A stretch of DNA of 64,000 bases. It comes from Azadirachta indica (Eukaryota; Streptophyta; Magnoliopsida; Sapindales; Meliaceae). The stretch is taken from positions 15,707,182 to 15,771,181 of the forward strand of contig CM040445.1 in assembly GCA_022749755.1 (NCBI GenBank). Direction: 5' to 3'. A program made the position numbers and the translations under genes. Positions 11,691-23,281 of the stretch are shown piece by piece (position 1 is the stretch's first letter; each line of letters starts with the position of its first letter). Below the pieces are notes generated by a model. The model did not search any database. It was not told the DNA's origin and saw nothing but the letters and a program-made list of their open reading frames with translations.

Positions 11691-13230
11691 AATTTATAAA
11701 TAACGACTAAAATTAAAAAATACTTAAGAAGTGAGAAGATATAATAAAAAAGATAAAAATAGGAGAAAAATTTTACAAATTATGAAGAAAGAAAAAATAT
11801 AGTTAAAAGACAAAAAATATATTAATTAATAAATATAAAATATTTATTACATTTTATTTCATTCAATTTACACCATTCACATGTAGTGACAAAAAAATGA
11901 CCTGCAATAAAATCGAATCGGACCAAATCGAAATCAAATCAAACCCCTTGTGTTTTGTATATCATTTGGTTCAATTCAGTTCTACTACTAAAAACCAAAA
12001 TTGAACCAAAATAGTAGATAATGGGTGAATAGTAAAAGAATAACATCGTTTTTAGAGTAAACAGTGAATGGACAATAACTAAAAATTAAAAATAAAACAA
12101 AGTTGTTTTTGAGTGAACAGTACCGATGTAGTTCGGTTTGGTTTGATTCCATATTTTAGATCGATTAATTCTACAAATTAAAAATCCATAAGAATTTAGT
12201 CCGATCCAATTTCAACGTGTGCCCACCCTTACCTACATATTCTTAATCTTAAGTTTAATAATTGATGTAAAAGTTATGTGTAAAAAAAAAAAAAAAAATG
12301 TTGTTAATGCTATCCATCGAATTATTACTTGTAAACTAAAAGATTTAAAATTTTAATAGAAGTTGTTATAATTAATTTATCTAACAAAATTTAAATAAAA
12401 ATGATTTTGATTAACTAATTTATCTAAAAAACTTTAAAATTATTATAATTTAGAAACATTTAAAAAAAAAAAATTATTTAATTTATAAGAATGCGCGGAA
12501 AGTTTGATCGCAAAATTTGAAATCCTTCGAAACCAAAATTCTTGACTTTCAATTCTGAATTTGTAGTATAAATTTATTTTCAAGAATTTAATTAAAGTTT
12601 GAAAAAAATTAAATAATTCTGATACCATAATCATTACTATTCTTTTGCTATAAATATGTCTTTTTATAAAATAATAATATCTAAAATTCAAAATTTTTAA
12701 TATATATCTATAAAATAGTAATTTTTGAGTTTTTCAACTTATAAAGGATAATTTTTAAAACTAAAAAAGAAACAAGAGATGATAGAAAAGATGTAACAAA
12801 GAAACAAAAGATGCAAACTAAAAAACATAATAAAATAGGAGAGAGATTTTATAAGTTAGAGGTAAGAAAAAGAAAAGAAAAAAAAACATAAAAGACTTTA
12901 TTAAACATGTTTATAGCAACTTTTTATATTTGTTAGATACAATGATAGTCCTTAATAAATATTTAATCTAAGAATTAAGGGTTAATATAAAGGTATGTGT
13001 AAAAAAATGAGCTACCAATCATGTCCCATAATTAGAATAAAAAGATATAAGAGAAGAAAATATGTAATAAAGATGAGAAAAAGTAGAAGAGTGATTTTAC
13101 ACATTAGGAAGTATGAAAAAGAAAAAATTGAAGCTTAAAAGTTATAAAGAATTTTAATTAATGAATATAAAATACGTTTATATTTTATTTTATTCAATCT
13201 ACACCTTCCATGTATTCTTAATATAAAAGA
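11691..13230. repeat. Cluster of decayed AT-rich MITE copies
   Basis: At least three partial copies of one non-coding sequence are seen, at about 11,700-11,890 with an end near 12,290, 12,730-13,010, and 13,040-13,220. Each contains a GAGAAGATATAATAAA-like block, a GGAGAAAAATTTTACAAATTA-like block and a TTAATTAATAAATATAAAAT block. Two end in an AATTGATGTAAAAGTTATGTGTAAAA-like terminus. The same blocks form the outer arms of the foldback elements at 20,473-22,228 and 38,513-40,280. A separate inverted AATCAAATCAAACC / GGTTTGGTTTGATT pair at about 11,935-12,150 suggests another small element between copies. Confidence 0.6.
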
Positions 13231-16114
13231 ACTTGTGTAATATTTTCTTAGATAATTATTAAGATATACTTTTATTCTTTATTGACTACTATTATCTATT
13301 ATTTATGTGTTGATTTTGACTACATGTTCGATATTATTATTTTTAAAAGGACACTTATTGTTTATTTTCTTAGGCAACCCCAAGAACTTGTAAACTAGAT
13401 TTCTGTTGCATGTATATATGCTACACCTAGATTGTCAATCCCATTGACTTAATATGTTCTCCCAAATTATATTTTCTACATTGAACTCTTTGGTCATAGT
13501 AATTGGGCTACCATCTCTTGCCAAGAAATATAGCAGTAGATTTACATCTATTTGTATTCTTTTGAACTATTTGCTCTAATTCTTATCAAAGAGGTAGCAA
13601 ACTTATTACACAAAATAAACTAATTGATTTGTTTAATATATTAAGTTTCAATTTAGTAATAGAATGTCCGATTCATGAAACATGTATTTGTTATGCTATA
13701 TGCTATATACTAACCTTCCATGGTATACTTGACAACACATTTTATGCCCAATTCATATAATACTGAGAAGTTGTTGCTTTACCAAAAAGAAAGACATCAC
13801 TGCTTACAAACTTTCAAACATCTCTTGCAAAGTCTTCATTTGAAAAGTTCTTACAATAAGGTCAGCAATTCAAAATTACATTTTTATTCTTTTGGTATCC
13901 TATTGCAGCGAAGGAAATTTGCTCAAGCACATGTTAGATCAGATTGTTTGTATATTCGAATAGTCTTTGAAGTACGTTCAGTTGGTTTTAATACTGTTGG
14001 GTTTTCAAATTTGGGTTAAGTTTTCACACCTCTTTTAAGTAGCTAGCTCACTATTACAAAAGCGGGTGTTCTTAACAAAAGAATTTGTAACAGAAATGAG
14101 TTCTGTCACAAACCTAAATATAATTCTATCAAGAACCTCCACGCTCAAATTGAAGTTTGTTTTAGAGAATTTTGTGGCAAAGAATATCAAAAGACCATAA
14201 CATATAGCTCATGACAGAATGACAAAAATTATTTACCAATTAAACAATGTTGTTTCGTGAGTAATTGGAGGTTCTAAGAAATGAAAACGACGTCATATCT
14301 GTTTTGTTAATGTACATAAGCAAAGCAACATCATTTGGTATTATTTTTATTCGGCCAAAAGTTTAAAACGATGTTGTAACATACTTTTTCTTTTTTTGTT
14401 TTTTTTGTGGTGAAAACGTCATTGTTTTGTGGACCAAAGACAACCCAAAATCGACCCCAACTTTTGCCAAATGTCAAAAATTTCTAAGTGTCCAAATTGA
14501 CTTACACTGACCCGAAGCCAACATTGCCGAATCTTTGCCTTTGCTATTGAATCTATGCCTTCGTTGTTGAATCTTCAGCTATATTCTGATTTGTTGACTT
14601 GTTTTGACTTTCTATTGAAGCACAATGACATAGATTCGAATTGTTTGACTGCATAACATTGAGGTTTATAACCTAACCTTTTGATTTTATAATTTTTTCC
14701 CTCATTAAATTAATTTCACACATTTTCTGTTACTTTAACATTAGTACAATTTTATTTTTTATGTTAGATTGTGCCTAAGGTTTTCATTATTGGTGAAAGT
14801 TATGGTTTGGTTTTGACAAAAGAGTGTAGTTAAGTACTTGTGACGAGATAATATCTGATTTTATTTGATTTTTATTTAATTTCTATTAGATTTCAACAAT
14901 TTTGAAGTGTTGTGGTTGGAATATTCGAAGTAAGGGTATTCAGTGGTTGGAATATTGGGAGTGTTATGCTTTGCTTGTTGCAATATTTGATTTCTGTTTG
15001 ATTTTTATGTGTTATGGTGTTTCATTTAATATACTATTTCTCCTAATGCATATTGAATATTACAAAAGTACCATATGGTTACTTTTGATATTTGAGAGCT
15101 GTTTTCATAGATTGGTTAATCGTTATGATATATATATTTTTTTGTGCGTCTCATATGTCATGTTGGCAATTAGAACTTGTGTGCATAATATTTGTATTAA
15201 AACAACAAACAAAATTTGTAGTGGGCAAAACCTAGGTTCTACTTTTTTGTGTTTTCTTAGTAGTCAACACACATGACAGACAGTTTTAGACTTATACAAC
15301 TTCAAAATTAGAAAAAATTTCGCTATTATAATAAAGACAAAAAATTAAATATGAAGAAAAATTTAATGTACAAAACAGCAACCAAAATGAATTTTGAATA
15401 GCAGGAAAATAGCGACAATATTTAGGCCAAAAAACAGTACCTAAAATTGTCTTAAGTATCATATGTGGGAAATAATGGAGGATATAAAATAACAACCAAG
15501 ATTCACCTCATATGTAGACTCTTTGCATCGAAAAACATAAACACATGACTCTTATTTATCCACTTTTGTTTTATTATTCATTAATATAATATATATGGAC
15601 AAATCATGGACGAAATATGATAGGTTTGTCAAAAATATATAAACGGAGGATTAATAAATTTATGGAGTTTGCAATGTTTTATTGTGAAAATCAACAATAT
15701 ATTAGATGTCTATGTACAAAGTGTATCAATATAATGTTTGAAACTTTTTAAGGCGTCAGAATTCATTTGTTTGTTTAGTCATTTTCAATTGTATTTTAAC
15801 ATTGAGGTCAGATTTATTGAATATCTGTTTGTATTTTTTTTTTTGTTTTGTTCTTTGGACAAGTTATTGTAAAACAACTTAATAGAGAGTTGGTTCATGA
15901 AGTAGTTTTGATTTATTAATCCTAGTGTAGTGTCTTTGGCTAACAGGACTAGTGGCAAGGCAATACACAAAGAGAGAGCCCATGTGATTGCAAACTAATT
16001 GCAAAAGACAAGATGTGGTCAAGTGATTATATTCATATTTGATTATAAGATTGGATTTCCATGAATTTACTAACTTATAGCTAGTTAAATGTATGTAAAA
16101 ACAATTTCCATTAA
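13231..16114. other. Intergenic DNA with possible CACTA-type terminus
   Basis: No gene is recognised. At 14,049 the sequence begins CACTATTACAAAAGCGGG and is followed by subterminal inverted pieces (GTAACAGAA and TTCTGTCAC near 14,087-14,107). This resembles the end of a CACTA DNA transposon. The opposite terminus was not found, so the call is weak. Open frames at 13,720-14,019 and 14,902-15,276 have no recognisable domain. Confidence 0.3.
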
Positions 16115-16560
16115 GTGTTGGTTGCCATAGATGTAATTGTTAGGGACATGTACTTCATGAATCCATCAGTGGGTAGAATAGGAGAGGATTTTGAAAGATG
16201 CTCTAAACAAGTAAGGGTCTCTAATTTCCCTACCAATACCTTGATTATCACTAACAATTTCAAATCTTGTAATGGCATTATGATATATAATGCACAAGAT
16301 GAAAGTTCAAGCAAAAGGCAAAACATTAGCTGGAAAGCAATGAAGGTACATTTGTGTCTATGTATAGTTGTTTACATGTGTTTTTTTGCGCACATAATAT
16401 CAAGGCCTCAAAATAAATCTTAATATGTTATGCTTGTTATTGTTTATCTTGCTTATGTAGACACCAATTCAACTAGGAAACATGAAATGTTGGTACTGTG
16501 TGATGTACTACATGAAAGATATAGTTGATGATATAAAAGTAATAACAGAGGATGTAAGTT
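16115..16560 (+). pseudogene. Ulp1-like (C48) cysteine protease relic of a DNA transposon
   Basis: A segment starting LVAIDVIVRDMYFMNPSVGR at about 16,118 matches the part of the Ulp1/C48 domain that follows the catalytic HW. After an intron-like gap and a TTATGTAG acceptor at about 16,460, the next piece reads LGNMKCWYCVMYYMKDIVDD, the site of the catalytic Cys (codon 16,488-16,490). The canonical form there is ECGYYVM. Just upstream the HW position is lost and the frame opens only after a stop. The usual catalytic Asp is Asn in YFMNPS. Plant Ulp1-like domains of this type occur in CACTA and Mutator-like transposons; no transposase was seen near this one. It is clearly decayed. Confidence 0.6.
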
Positions 16561-16976
16561 TCTCAATGAAAATTCACTCATTTAATATTTAAAATACTAA
16601 TTTCTCTCGCTCGTATTTATTCTAATAGCTCTTGAGAAAAGAAAGTTATACTAAATAAGAGTTGGATGAAATTAGGGTGTAATAAGCCACTTCCAATTCT
16701 AAGTAATATTAATTGTAATGCAAGTAAGTGATTCAATATAAAACTTAGATAGTTGCATATATTCTACCTTAAAAGCTGCTAGATTATGCATGCCCGAGCC
16801 CAGCCCTGCCCTGCCCGGGAAAAGCCTAGTATTTAAAGCCTAAACTAATTACATTTTGGCCCTGCCCTAGACTTCTATTTTAATATTGGGATCCGGGTTC
16901 AGGCTTGGGTTGGGTTCGGACTTTTATTTAAAATCTGAGTCAGCCCGGATTCTAGATTCAAGATTGAAAATTCCTA
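16561..16976. other. Intergenic DNA between the Ulp1 relic and a MITE
   Basis: There is no gene. A GC-richer patch at about 16,790-16,950 contains repeated GCCCGA/GCCCTGCCC and GGGTT-type words that resemble low-complexity DNA in plant transposon ends. Confidence 0.4.
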
Positions 16977-16985
16977 AAATTCTAA

Positions 16986-17239
16986 GGGGAATTTTCAACA
17001 GTAACCAATATTGGTTATTGGTTTTCTTAAATGACCACCATATAATATATATTACAAAAATGATCAATTTGAACCAAAATACCCTCATAAAAATTTTTCA
17101 AAAATAACTACCAAACACATTCACGCAGAGATATTTTGGTTTAAAAAAATTTGAGATGGTCATTTTTTAAAGATATTTTGAATAGTAATTATTACCGAAA
17201 ATTTACCCTTAAGTGTTGGTCATTTTCGTTAAATTTTTC
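16986..17239. mobile_element. Mutator-type MITE with 9-bp target-site duplication
   Basis: A 254-bp non-coding element is flanked by an exact 9-bp direct repeat AAATTCTAA at 16,977-16,985 and 17,240-17,248. Its two ends are imperfect inverted repeats: the left starts GGGGAATTTTCAACAGTAAC, and the right, read inward on the other strand, starts GAAAAATTTAACGAAAATGACC. Inner parts also pair (AAATGACCACC with GATGGTCATTTTT). A 9-bp duplication is typical of Mutator-like elements. The right terminus resembles the sequence at 57,420. Confidence 0.7.
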
Positions 17240-17248
17240 AAATTCTAA

Positions 17249-17639
17249 AGTCCTAATTATCTAAACTTTAACTCATGAGAGCGTCGACTACTGTAGCACC
17301 CGCCCACGGCTGTCGTTAATCTCAAGAACCACCACCTTCAGCCACTGACGGTCACCGTCTGGTTAGTCATATTTATCTCTCAAGACTGAAATTTTCTTCT
17401 TTCCAACGCAATTTGCTGTAAATAGACCTTTCAATTCAACCGCTTTTTATCCATTTTCTGCTGGTTTTGTTTTTGTTTGTGTAGAACATATTAATAATTT
17501 TATTACTCATTGTGTCTGCAATTGCATCTGTATCTGTGTTACTTTGTCATTTTGTTTTTGCCTTTTCGTGTGTTGGTTCTTTGTTTTCTGTACTAGAGTT
17601 TATTAGCTGTTTTTCATTTTTTTTTCTTTATAATGTTTC
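17249..17639. other. Intergenic DNA, possibly an untranslated leader
   Basis: A GC-richer block at 17,280-17,365 (ACGGTCACCGTCTGG followed by GTTAGT) looks like a short leader or first exon with a donor site. It resembles in style the block at 57,690-57,780. No coding frame follows, so no gene is called. Confidence 0.25.
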
Positions 17640-18540
17640 TGGGTGTGTTTAAAAGAAGACAATGATAGTGGTGGAATTAGTAGTAGAGAAAGAAAAATAC
17701 CAAAGATAGATAGCAACAACAGAACCCACATGAAATTTATAGGGATCACCCCGTAACATTTTGTGAAATTGTAAAGTTCACTTTTGGTGAACAGTACTGT
17801 ATAAATAAATAGTATTGTATTTATAAATAGTATTGTATTATATAAGAGCACCGAAATACACCGAAAGTGTAACTACTCCTTTTTGACTTTCTTTATTAAT
17901 GAGGTTGGTGTTAAGTGGAGAAAGTTTGAATTTAGGTAGTGGTTGGTAGGTAGAGAAATTTGTGGAGTGAATTGTGGAATGTGTATTGAAAAGTGGGAGA
18001 AGGAAACTATTATAAATACCTCACCCCTTTCACCATTCCATTAACCCAAATCATCCTTTGAGAGTTTCTACAAAGAGAGAAAAATTAGTTTTTTTTTGTA
18101 TTGTATTATTCACTTAAAGTTGTTTATCCTATTTCGAGAGAGTATATGAAATACTCCTATTTAGAGAGTTGTTCTTTCCTTATTATTAGAGAGAAAGAGA
18201 GTTGTAATCCCCATTTTAAAATAGTGAAATCTTCTATACTTACCCATGATTTTTACCCTAATTTATTTAGTGGTTTTCCACGTAAAATATTTGTGTTTAT
18301 TTATTTTATTGCGTTATTTTACTATGAATGATTATATTTCCTACTTATTATTGTTATTTTGATGGACGGTTATACTTCCTATTTATTATTGTTATTTTCA
18401 TGAAAAGTTATATCTCGTACTTATTTATTGCTTTACGATGATGGATGGTTATACCTCCTACATAATGTTTATTTTTATTATTTTCTCAATTTTGTTGTAG
18501 TTGCGTGTTTTGTTTCGACCCCTAATTTCCTAACACATTT
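17640..18540 (+). mobile_element. Probable solo LTR of a retrotransposon
   Basis: A TATAAATA box at 18,011-18,018 is followed by a leader-like stretch, then AGTTGTAATCCCC, ATAGTGAAATCTTCT, and a GTGGTTTTCCACGTAAAATA block near 18,271-18,291 before TTTGTGTTTATTTA. This order resembles the R/U5 part of plant Copia-type LTRs. The end may be CCTAACA near 18,535. No primer-binding site or gag/pol follows, which would fit a solo LTR. The left edge is uncertain. Confidence 0.4.
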
Positions 18541-18697
18541 AGAAAATCAAACTCTTCGTACTCAGATTTCTAGGATCTCAGAATTTCGGGCTTGATTGTT
18601 GTTTCTTTCTCGAGAAAATTCACTTTCCTTTACTGTTTGTTTCTCAGCTCTTATGGTGTTCATTGTACTTAGTTTGATTCAAACTCTATCATTTACC

Positions 18698-18900
18698 TCT
18701 AGAGAGCACTTTGAAGACACTGTTTTTATCAGTTGGGTAGTTTGGGTTCTTCAAGTCTCGGTGAGAAGCAATAAAACGCCTGGATTATATTGCTTCTAGA
18801 GAGCACGTTTTCGACAATGTTTTAGTTTTTATCAGTTGGTGCTTTAGCCTCTTGTTTGATCTAATTGTGTTCTCTGTCATATACCTGGATTATATTAACT
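18698..18900. repeat. Two imperfect 97-bp direct repeats
   Basis: TCTAGAGAGCAC occurs at 18,698 and 18,795, each followed at similar distance by TTTTTATCAGTTGG. A CCTGGATTATATT word also occurs twice, near 18,779 and 18,884. No coding signal is present. Confidence 0.6.
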
Positions 18901-19124
18901 AAACTTTCAGCACGTTGGTTACGTAAATTTGTGGTTGCTAGTTGAGAGTATTGGGTTCACTTTCTGACAATTTTGGAAAACCTGTTCAATCAAGTTATTT
19001 GATTCTGTAATTGAATGGAAAAGTAGCTTAAAAGTTGGAAAGCAATTGAGTTTGTGGAATCTAATTGATAACGAATGTTTAATTAAAATTATAGGAAAAA
19101 ACTTACAAATTAAAGGAAAAGCTG

Positions 19125-19159
<35 letters not shown>

Positions 19160-19940
19160 AAGATACATATCTAACTAGCTTGCCGTAATCCAAGAGAATT
19201 AAAAGTTCCACATTTTTCCCAACAAAGTGTTGAATCCATCGGTTTCAGTAGGAGGTGGGATCCGATCCTATAATTCACTTCCCAGCAATCAATGCAAGTA
19301 GATCTCTGTGAGTGTCCTTCCCATCCTTTCTCCCGTCGTTCCATCATATTCTTAGATATACTGTGTTCTTTTTGCTGTCTTTAGACATGTTATATATGAT
19401 GTGTAATGTTTTTTTTCTGCCTATTGAATAAATACTAATAATCTTATACTGTACCTGTTATCAGGTGTAGAAAGATTGATGATTTGTTTAAAATAATATA
19501 TGTTATGGATTAATTCTCCTATGTACTTATTGAATGACCACTAAGTATATTTGCTGATCAGCTGAGCGGCCTACAGTTGAGATTACAATTATAAAGAGTA
19601 TTATGTAGCAATGCTAATTAAGGAATTTCCTCCGTTGAAATTGTTTATTTTTTATTTTGTTTTTCTGGGTTGTTTACTGTTGGGTTGTTTCATTGTTTAT
19701 TTATGGCCTATTGTTATTTTTTAAATCTTTTTTTGTTATTGTTTGTTTTTTATTGTTTTATTTTGTTCATTATTTACTTTTTAAAAGTTAAAATACACCT
19801 AAAATTTGGCCCAGATTCTAATTATGACAAGTCAACCCTTAGTCTGAGGCTGAACACATGTATTCTCACAAATTAACAAAATTTAGCAAATTAAAAAATT
19901 GGCTTCAAATTAATGGACTCCAGGCCAAGGCTTCCTCATA
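18901..19940. other. Intergenic DNA left of the duplicated block
   Basis: No gene is recognised. There is a (TA)n run at about 19,125-19,157 and T-rich low-complexity DNA at 19,640-19,790. The last bases, CCTCATA, abut the left edge of the 18-kb duplication. Confidence 0.5.
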
Positions 19941-20472
19941 ATTTGCATAACACAATCCAGGCTTTAGAAGTCCGGATTCATGATATAAGAACACAAATAA
20001 TTATGAAAAAGAAGTCATATGCCAGTAATTTTTATTTTGAAGGTGGTACAATATATTTATTAAAAAAATATTTCTACGTTAATTTTGTATCCACTGATTG
20101 AATTTATGTTATTCTCCTTATTATTTTGTTTAATATATTTTTTCTCCCCTCCTGATATTGCAGGAACTAATCAGCTTAGCAATGATTTTAGTGTATTCAT
20201 ATAAATGTTGTTCAAGAGATTATAAGCAAATTAAATAAGTCATTCGATTTTCCTCTATGTTATATTAGAGTATGAGACTCCTTTGCGGAGATATTGAATG
20301 TTGTATGGTTATAAAATTTCCATATTACTTCTTTCGATTCATTAATAATGATGATGTATACATATGTATATATGTATAAAGTATTTGATCATGAAGGTTT
20401 TATGTGGTGATTTATTAGGTATTTAAAGTTGGCAAAATTCAGGATAAAGCATATAAAAATGTGTGTGACGTG

Positions 20473-22228
20473 CAACTTATTTTTTTAACATAAGCTTTTA
20501 CATTAACCTTTAATTAAAGGTATGTAGAGAGTGTAGTATGAATGAAATAAAAATATATTAAATATTTTATATTTATTAATTAAAGTTTTTTATATTTTTT
20601 AACTTCTTTTTTTTTTAACTAATAATTTGTAAAATTTCTTTCTTAGATTTCTCTTGTTTATTAAATCTTCTTTGTTCTCATTAATTCTTTGTATTTTAAT
20701 TATTATTTATAAATTAAAAATTTTAAAAATTTAAATAATTATTTTAATTATCATTTATAAATTAAAAAACTTAAAAATTTAAATAAAAATTATTTTAATT
20801 AATTTATGTAAAAAATTCAGAAATTTTTTAAAAATTATCATAATATATAAAATAAAAAAAAATTATTTAATTCATTAATTTTTTTATCCTATAAATGATA
20901 ATCAAAATTAAGGAGTATTTTCACATACTTCTCCTGCATTTTATAGAAATCTCAGTTTCATAGAAAGTTTATGAAAATGGACACAAACCTCACTTAGAAA
21001 CAATAAATGTACCAAAATATCCCAAATTCATTTTCTTAAAAATTGCAAACTGAAATTGTTTTGATTGGATTCAAACCTATGACCTGACCTCAATGAAAAA
21101 GACTAAATATTTAACCACTGCACTCAACACATTTTAATGATATATTTTTTAATTAGTAATAAATAATTTTTTTGAAAATAAATATAAAATAATTTTTACA
21201 ATAATTAAAATTATTTTGTTATTGTAAAACTTATAATTCAAAAATAATTTTATAATCATTAAAATTTTATATAATAACTTGAATTTAAAATTATTATTAT
21301 TTTTAAATTATAAAATTTTAAAACTATTATCATTATTTAGACTTTTTAAATAAAATAATTTATTTTATTTAACAATTATTTAAGAATAATGCTTTAAAAT
21401 TATTAGTGCTAGTAATACTTTTAGAATAATTTTATTTTATGACAATTTAAATTTATTTTATTTAATAATTATTTAAGAATAATTTTGTTATTATTATTTG
21501 ATAAAAATTTTAAATTCAAATATTATATAGAATTTTTTTGAATTATAAGTTTGGTAATAACAAAATAATTTAATTATTATAGAAATTATTATATATGTAT
21601 TTTTAAAAAGGGTTGTTTATTAAGGATTGGGAAAATATTATTAAAATATGTTTGGTACAATGTTTAAGATATTGGTTTTTTTCACTAAGGTCATAGGTTT
21701 GAATTCAATCAAAGTAATCCAATTTTAAAATTTTAGAAAAATAGATTGGAAGGTATTTTAACAAGTTTATTGTTTGTAGGTGAGATTTGTGTCTTTTTTC
21801 ACAAATTTTCTATCAAATTGGGATTTTTATAGACCCCAGGGAAGGTATGTGAAAATATCCCACAATTTTAAAAAAATAGATCTAAGCTATTTTGGTAAGT
21901 GTACTGTTTGTAAGGGAGATTTGTGCTCCTTTGCATAAACTTTTTATTAAATTGAGGTTTTTATAAATTTTAAGAGAGATATGTGGAATATTCTTTAAAA
22001 TTAAAAAATATTTAAAGAAAGAGAAGATATAATAAAAAAAATTTAAAGTGGGAGAAAAATTAATAGATTAAAGGTAAGAAAGTAAAAAGAAAAAAATATA
22101 AATGACGCTATTAAATGAGTTTGTAAGAATATTTTATATTTGATAGATGCAATTTTTGTTCTTAATTAGATACTTAATCTAATAATTAAGGATTGATGTA
22201 AAAATTTGTGTAAAATAAATGCCTGTTA
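20473..22228. mobile_element. 1.75-kb foldback element with a nested palindrome (unit 1)
   Basis: The outer ends pair: TTTTACATTAACCTTTAATT near 20,496 with AATTAAGGATTGATGTAAAA near 22,184. Within it, 20,915-21,860 is an inner palindrome: ATTTTCACATACTTCTCC at 20,910-20,927 pairs with GGAAGGTATGTGAAAATA at 21,840-21,857, and CAAACCTATGACC near 21,070 pairs with GGTCATAGGTTTG near 21,690. A further partial arm copy follows at about 21,870-22,000. There are no coding frames. It lies directly 3' of the minus-strand BAHD gene at 23,282. Confidence 0.8.
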
Positions 22229-23281
22229 ATCCTACTTTTATATATATATATATATATTCAATAATTGCAAGTTAATAATATTTAGAAAAATAAAAAGAGA
22301 TCTTATCTAAATTTTGGTAAAATTTTTAGTTATAAAATTACTTTTATTAGACTCACAGAAATTACACACACGTAACTTTCTCATTACCCATATTACTCAA
22401 AATATGGCTTGTACTCACTCATTGCAGCTCCAACACATGTACCCACTTTTATTGCAACTCTAACTCACACACACACACACCACCAACTCAGGTAACTAAC
22501 ACACAAAACATTTTCTCTCCCCATTTAGTACAACCTTGTTATTAATAGAATTGACCAAAAAAATTATATATCTTTGACGTGTATGATCAATTATATTGAT
22601 ATTATTTTAATTTTTATTAAATTTTGAATTACATATGAATACAATAATGAGTTTTTATATAAATATTAGACATAATTGAGATTAAAAACTAAATAATATC
22701 AATATAATTGGGTGAATTTTGCTTCACCATCAATTGCATTAGTACCTCATTCAAACGTAAGGTTGCATAATCAAAGCAAAATGGACTCTGTTATTGACAA
22801 TGGACGGTTTTTTCTTACTTTTTCTTTTTTCATTTGAAGTTTTAAATGGCAAATATTTTCATTTGTGGCTACGTATGAAACAAAGACTTTATCTGTTATA
22901 TTTTATCTCAATCACAAATACTTTCAACAATTTCAACTGATTTCTTGTTTAACTAATATATTTAAAATATTTTATTGCAATATTATTTCCTGTTATTTTA
23001 ACATCAAAATCTTTTGTTTCTATTCACAATAGTCAAAAAAAAAATATTATTATTCAAATAATCAAACAAATCAAGCGTGTTCTAATAATTTCAAGCGTGT
23101 TATTTAGAGAACAACAATTTAAAGTAAACAAAAACGAAATTAAATAACAATTGCCTCGTTTTAATGTGGCTCGGTCATTGAAAGAGAAATTAAAGTTTAA
23201 ATTACGATAACATAAAATTTTACATGAACTGTCTATGAAGAGGGATTAATTGAAGAAAAAAAAAAGATGCAAAATAAATAT
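22229..23281. other. 3' flank of BAHD copy 1
   Basis: This is non-coding DNA between the foldback element and the BAHD stop codon, with a (TA)n run near 22,241-22,258 and a short (CA)n run near 22,473. The same flank occurs in all three BAHD copies and provides markers for their history: this copy has GCAGCTCCAACACATG but lacks a CACTCTTAAGTCTCTAACT insertion found in copies 2 and 3. Confidence 0.7.

Noticed and set aside
14049..14115. Complete CACTA transposon starting at CACTATTACAAAAG
   Set aside because: Only one possible end is visible. No matching TAGTG terminus with a 3-bp target duplication was found, so only a weak note was kept.
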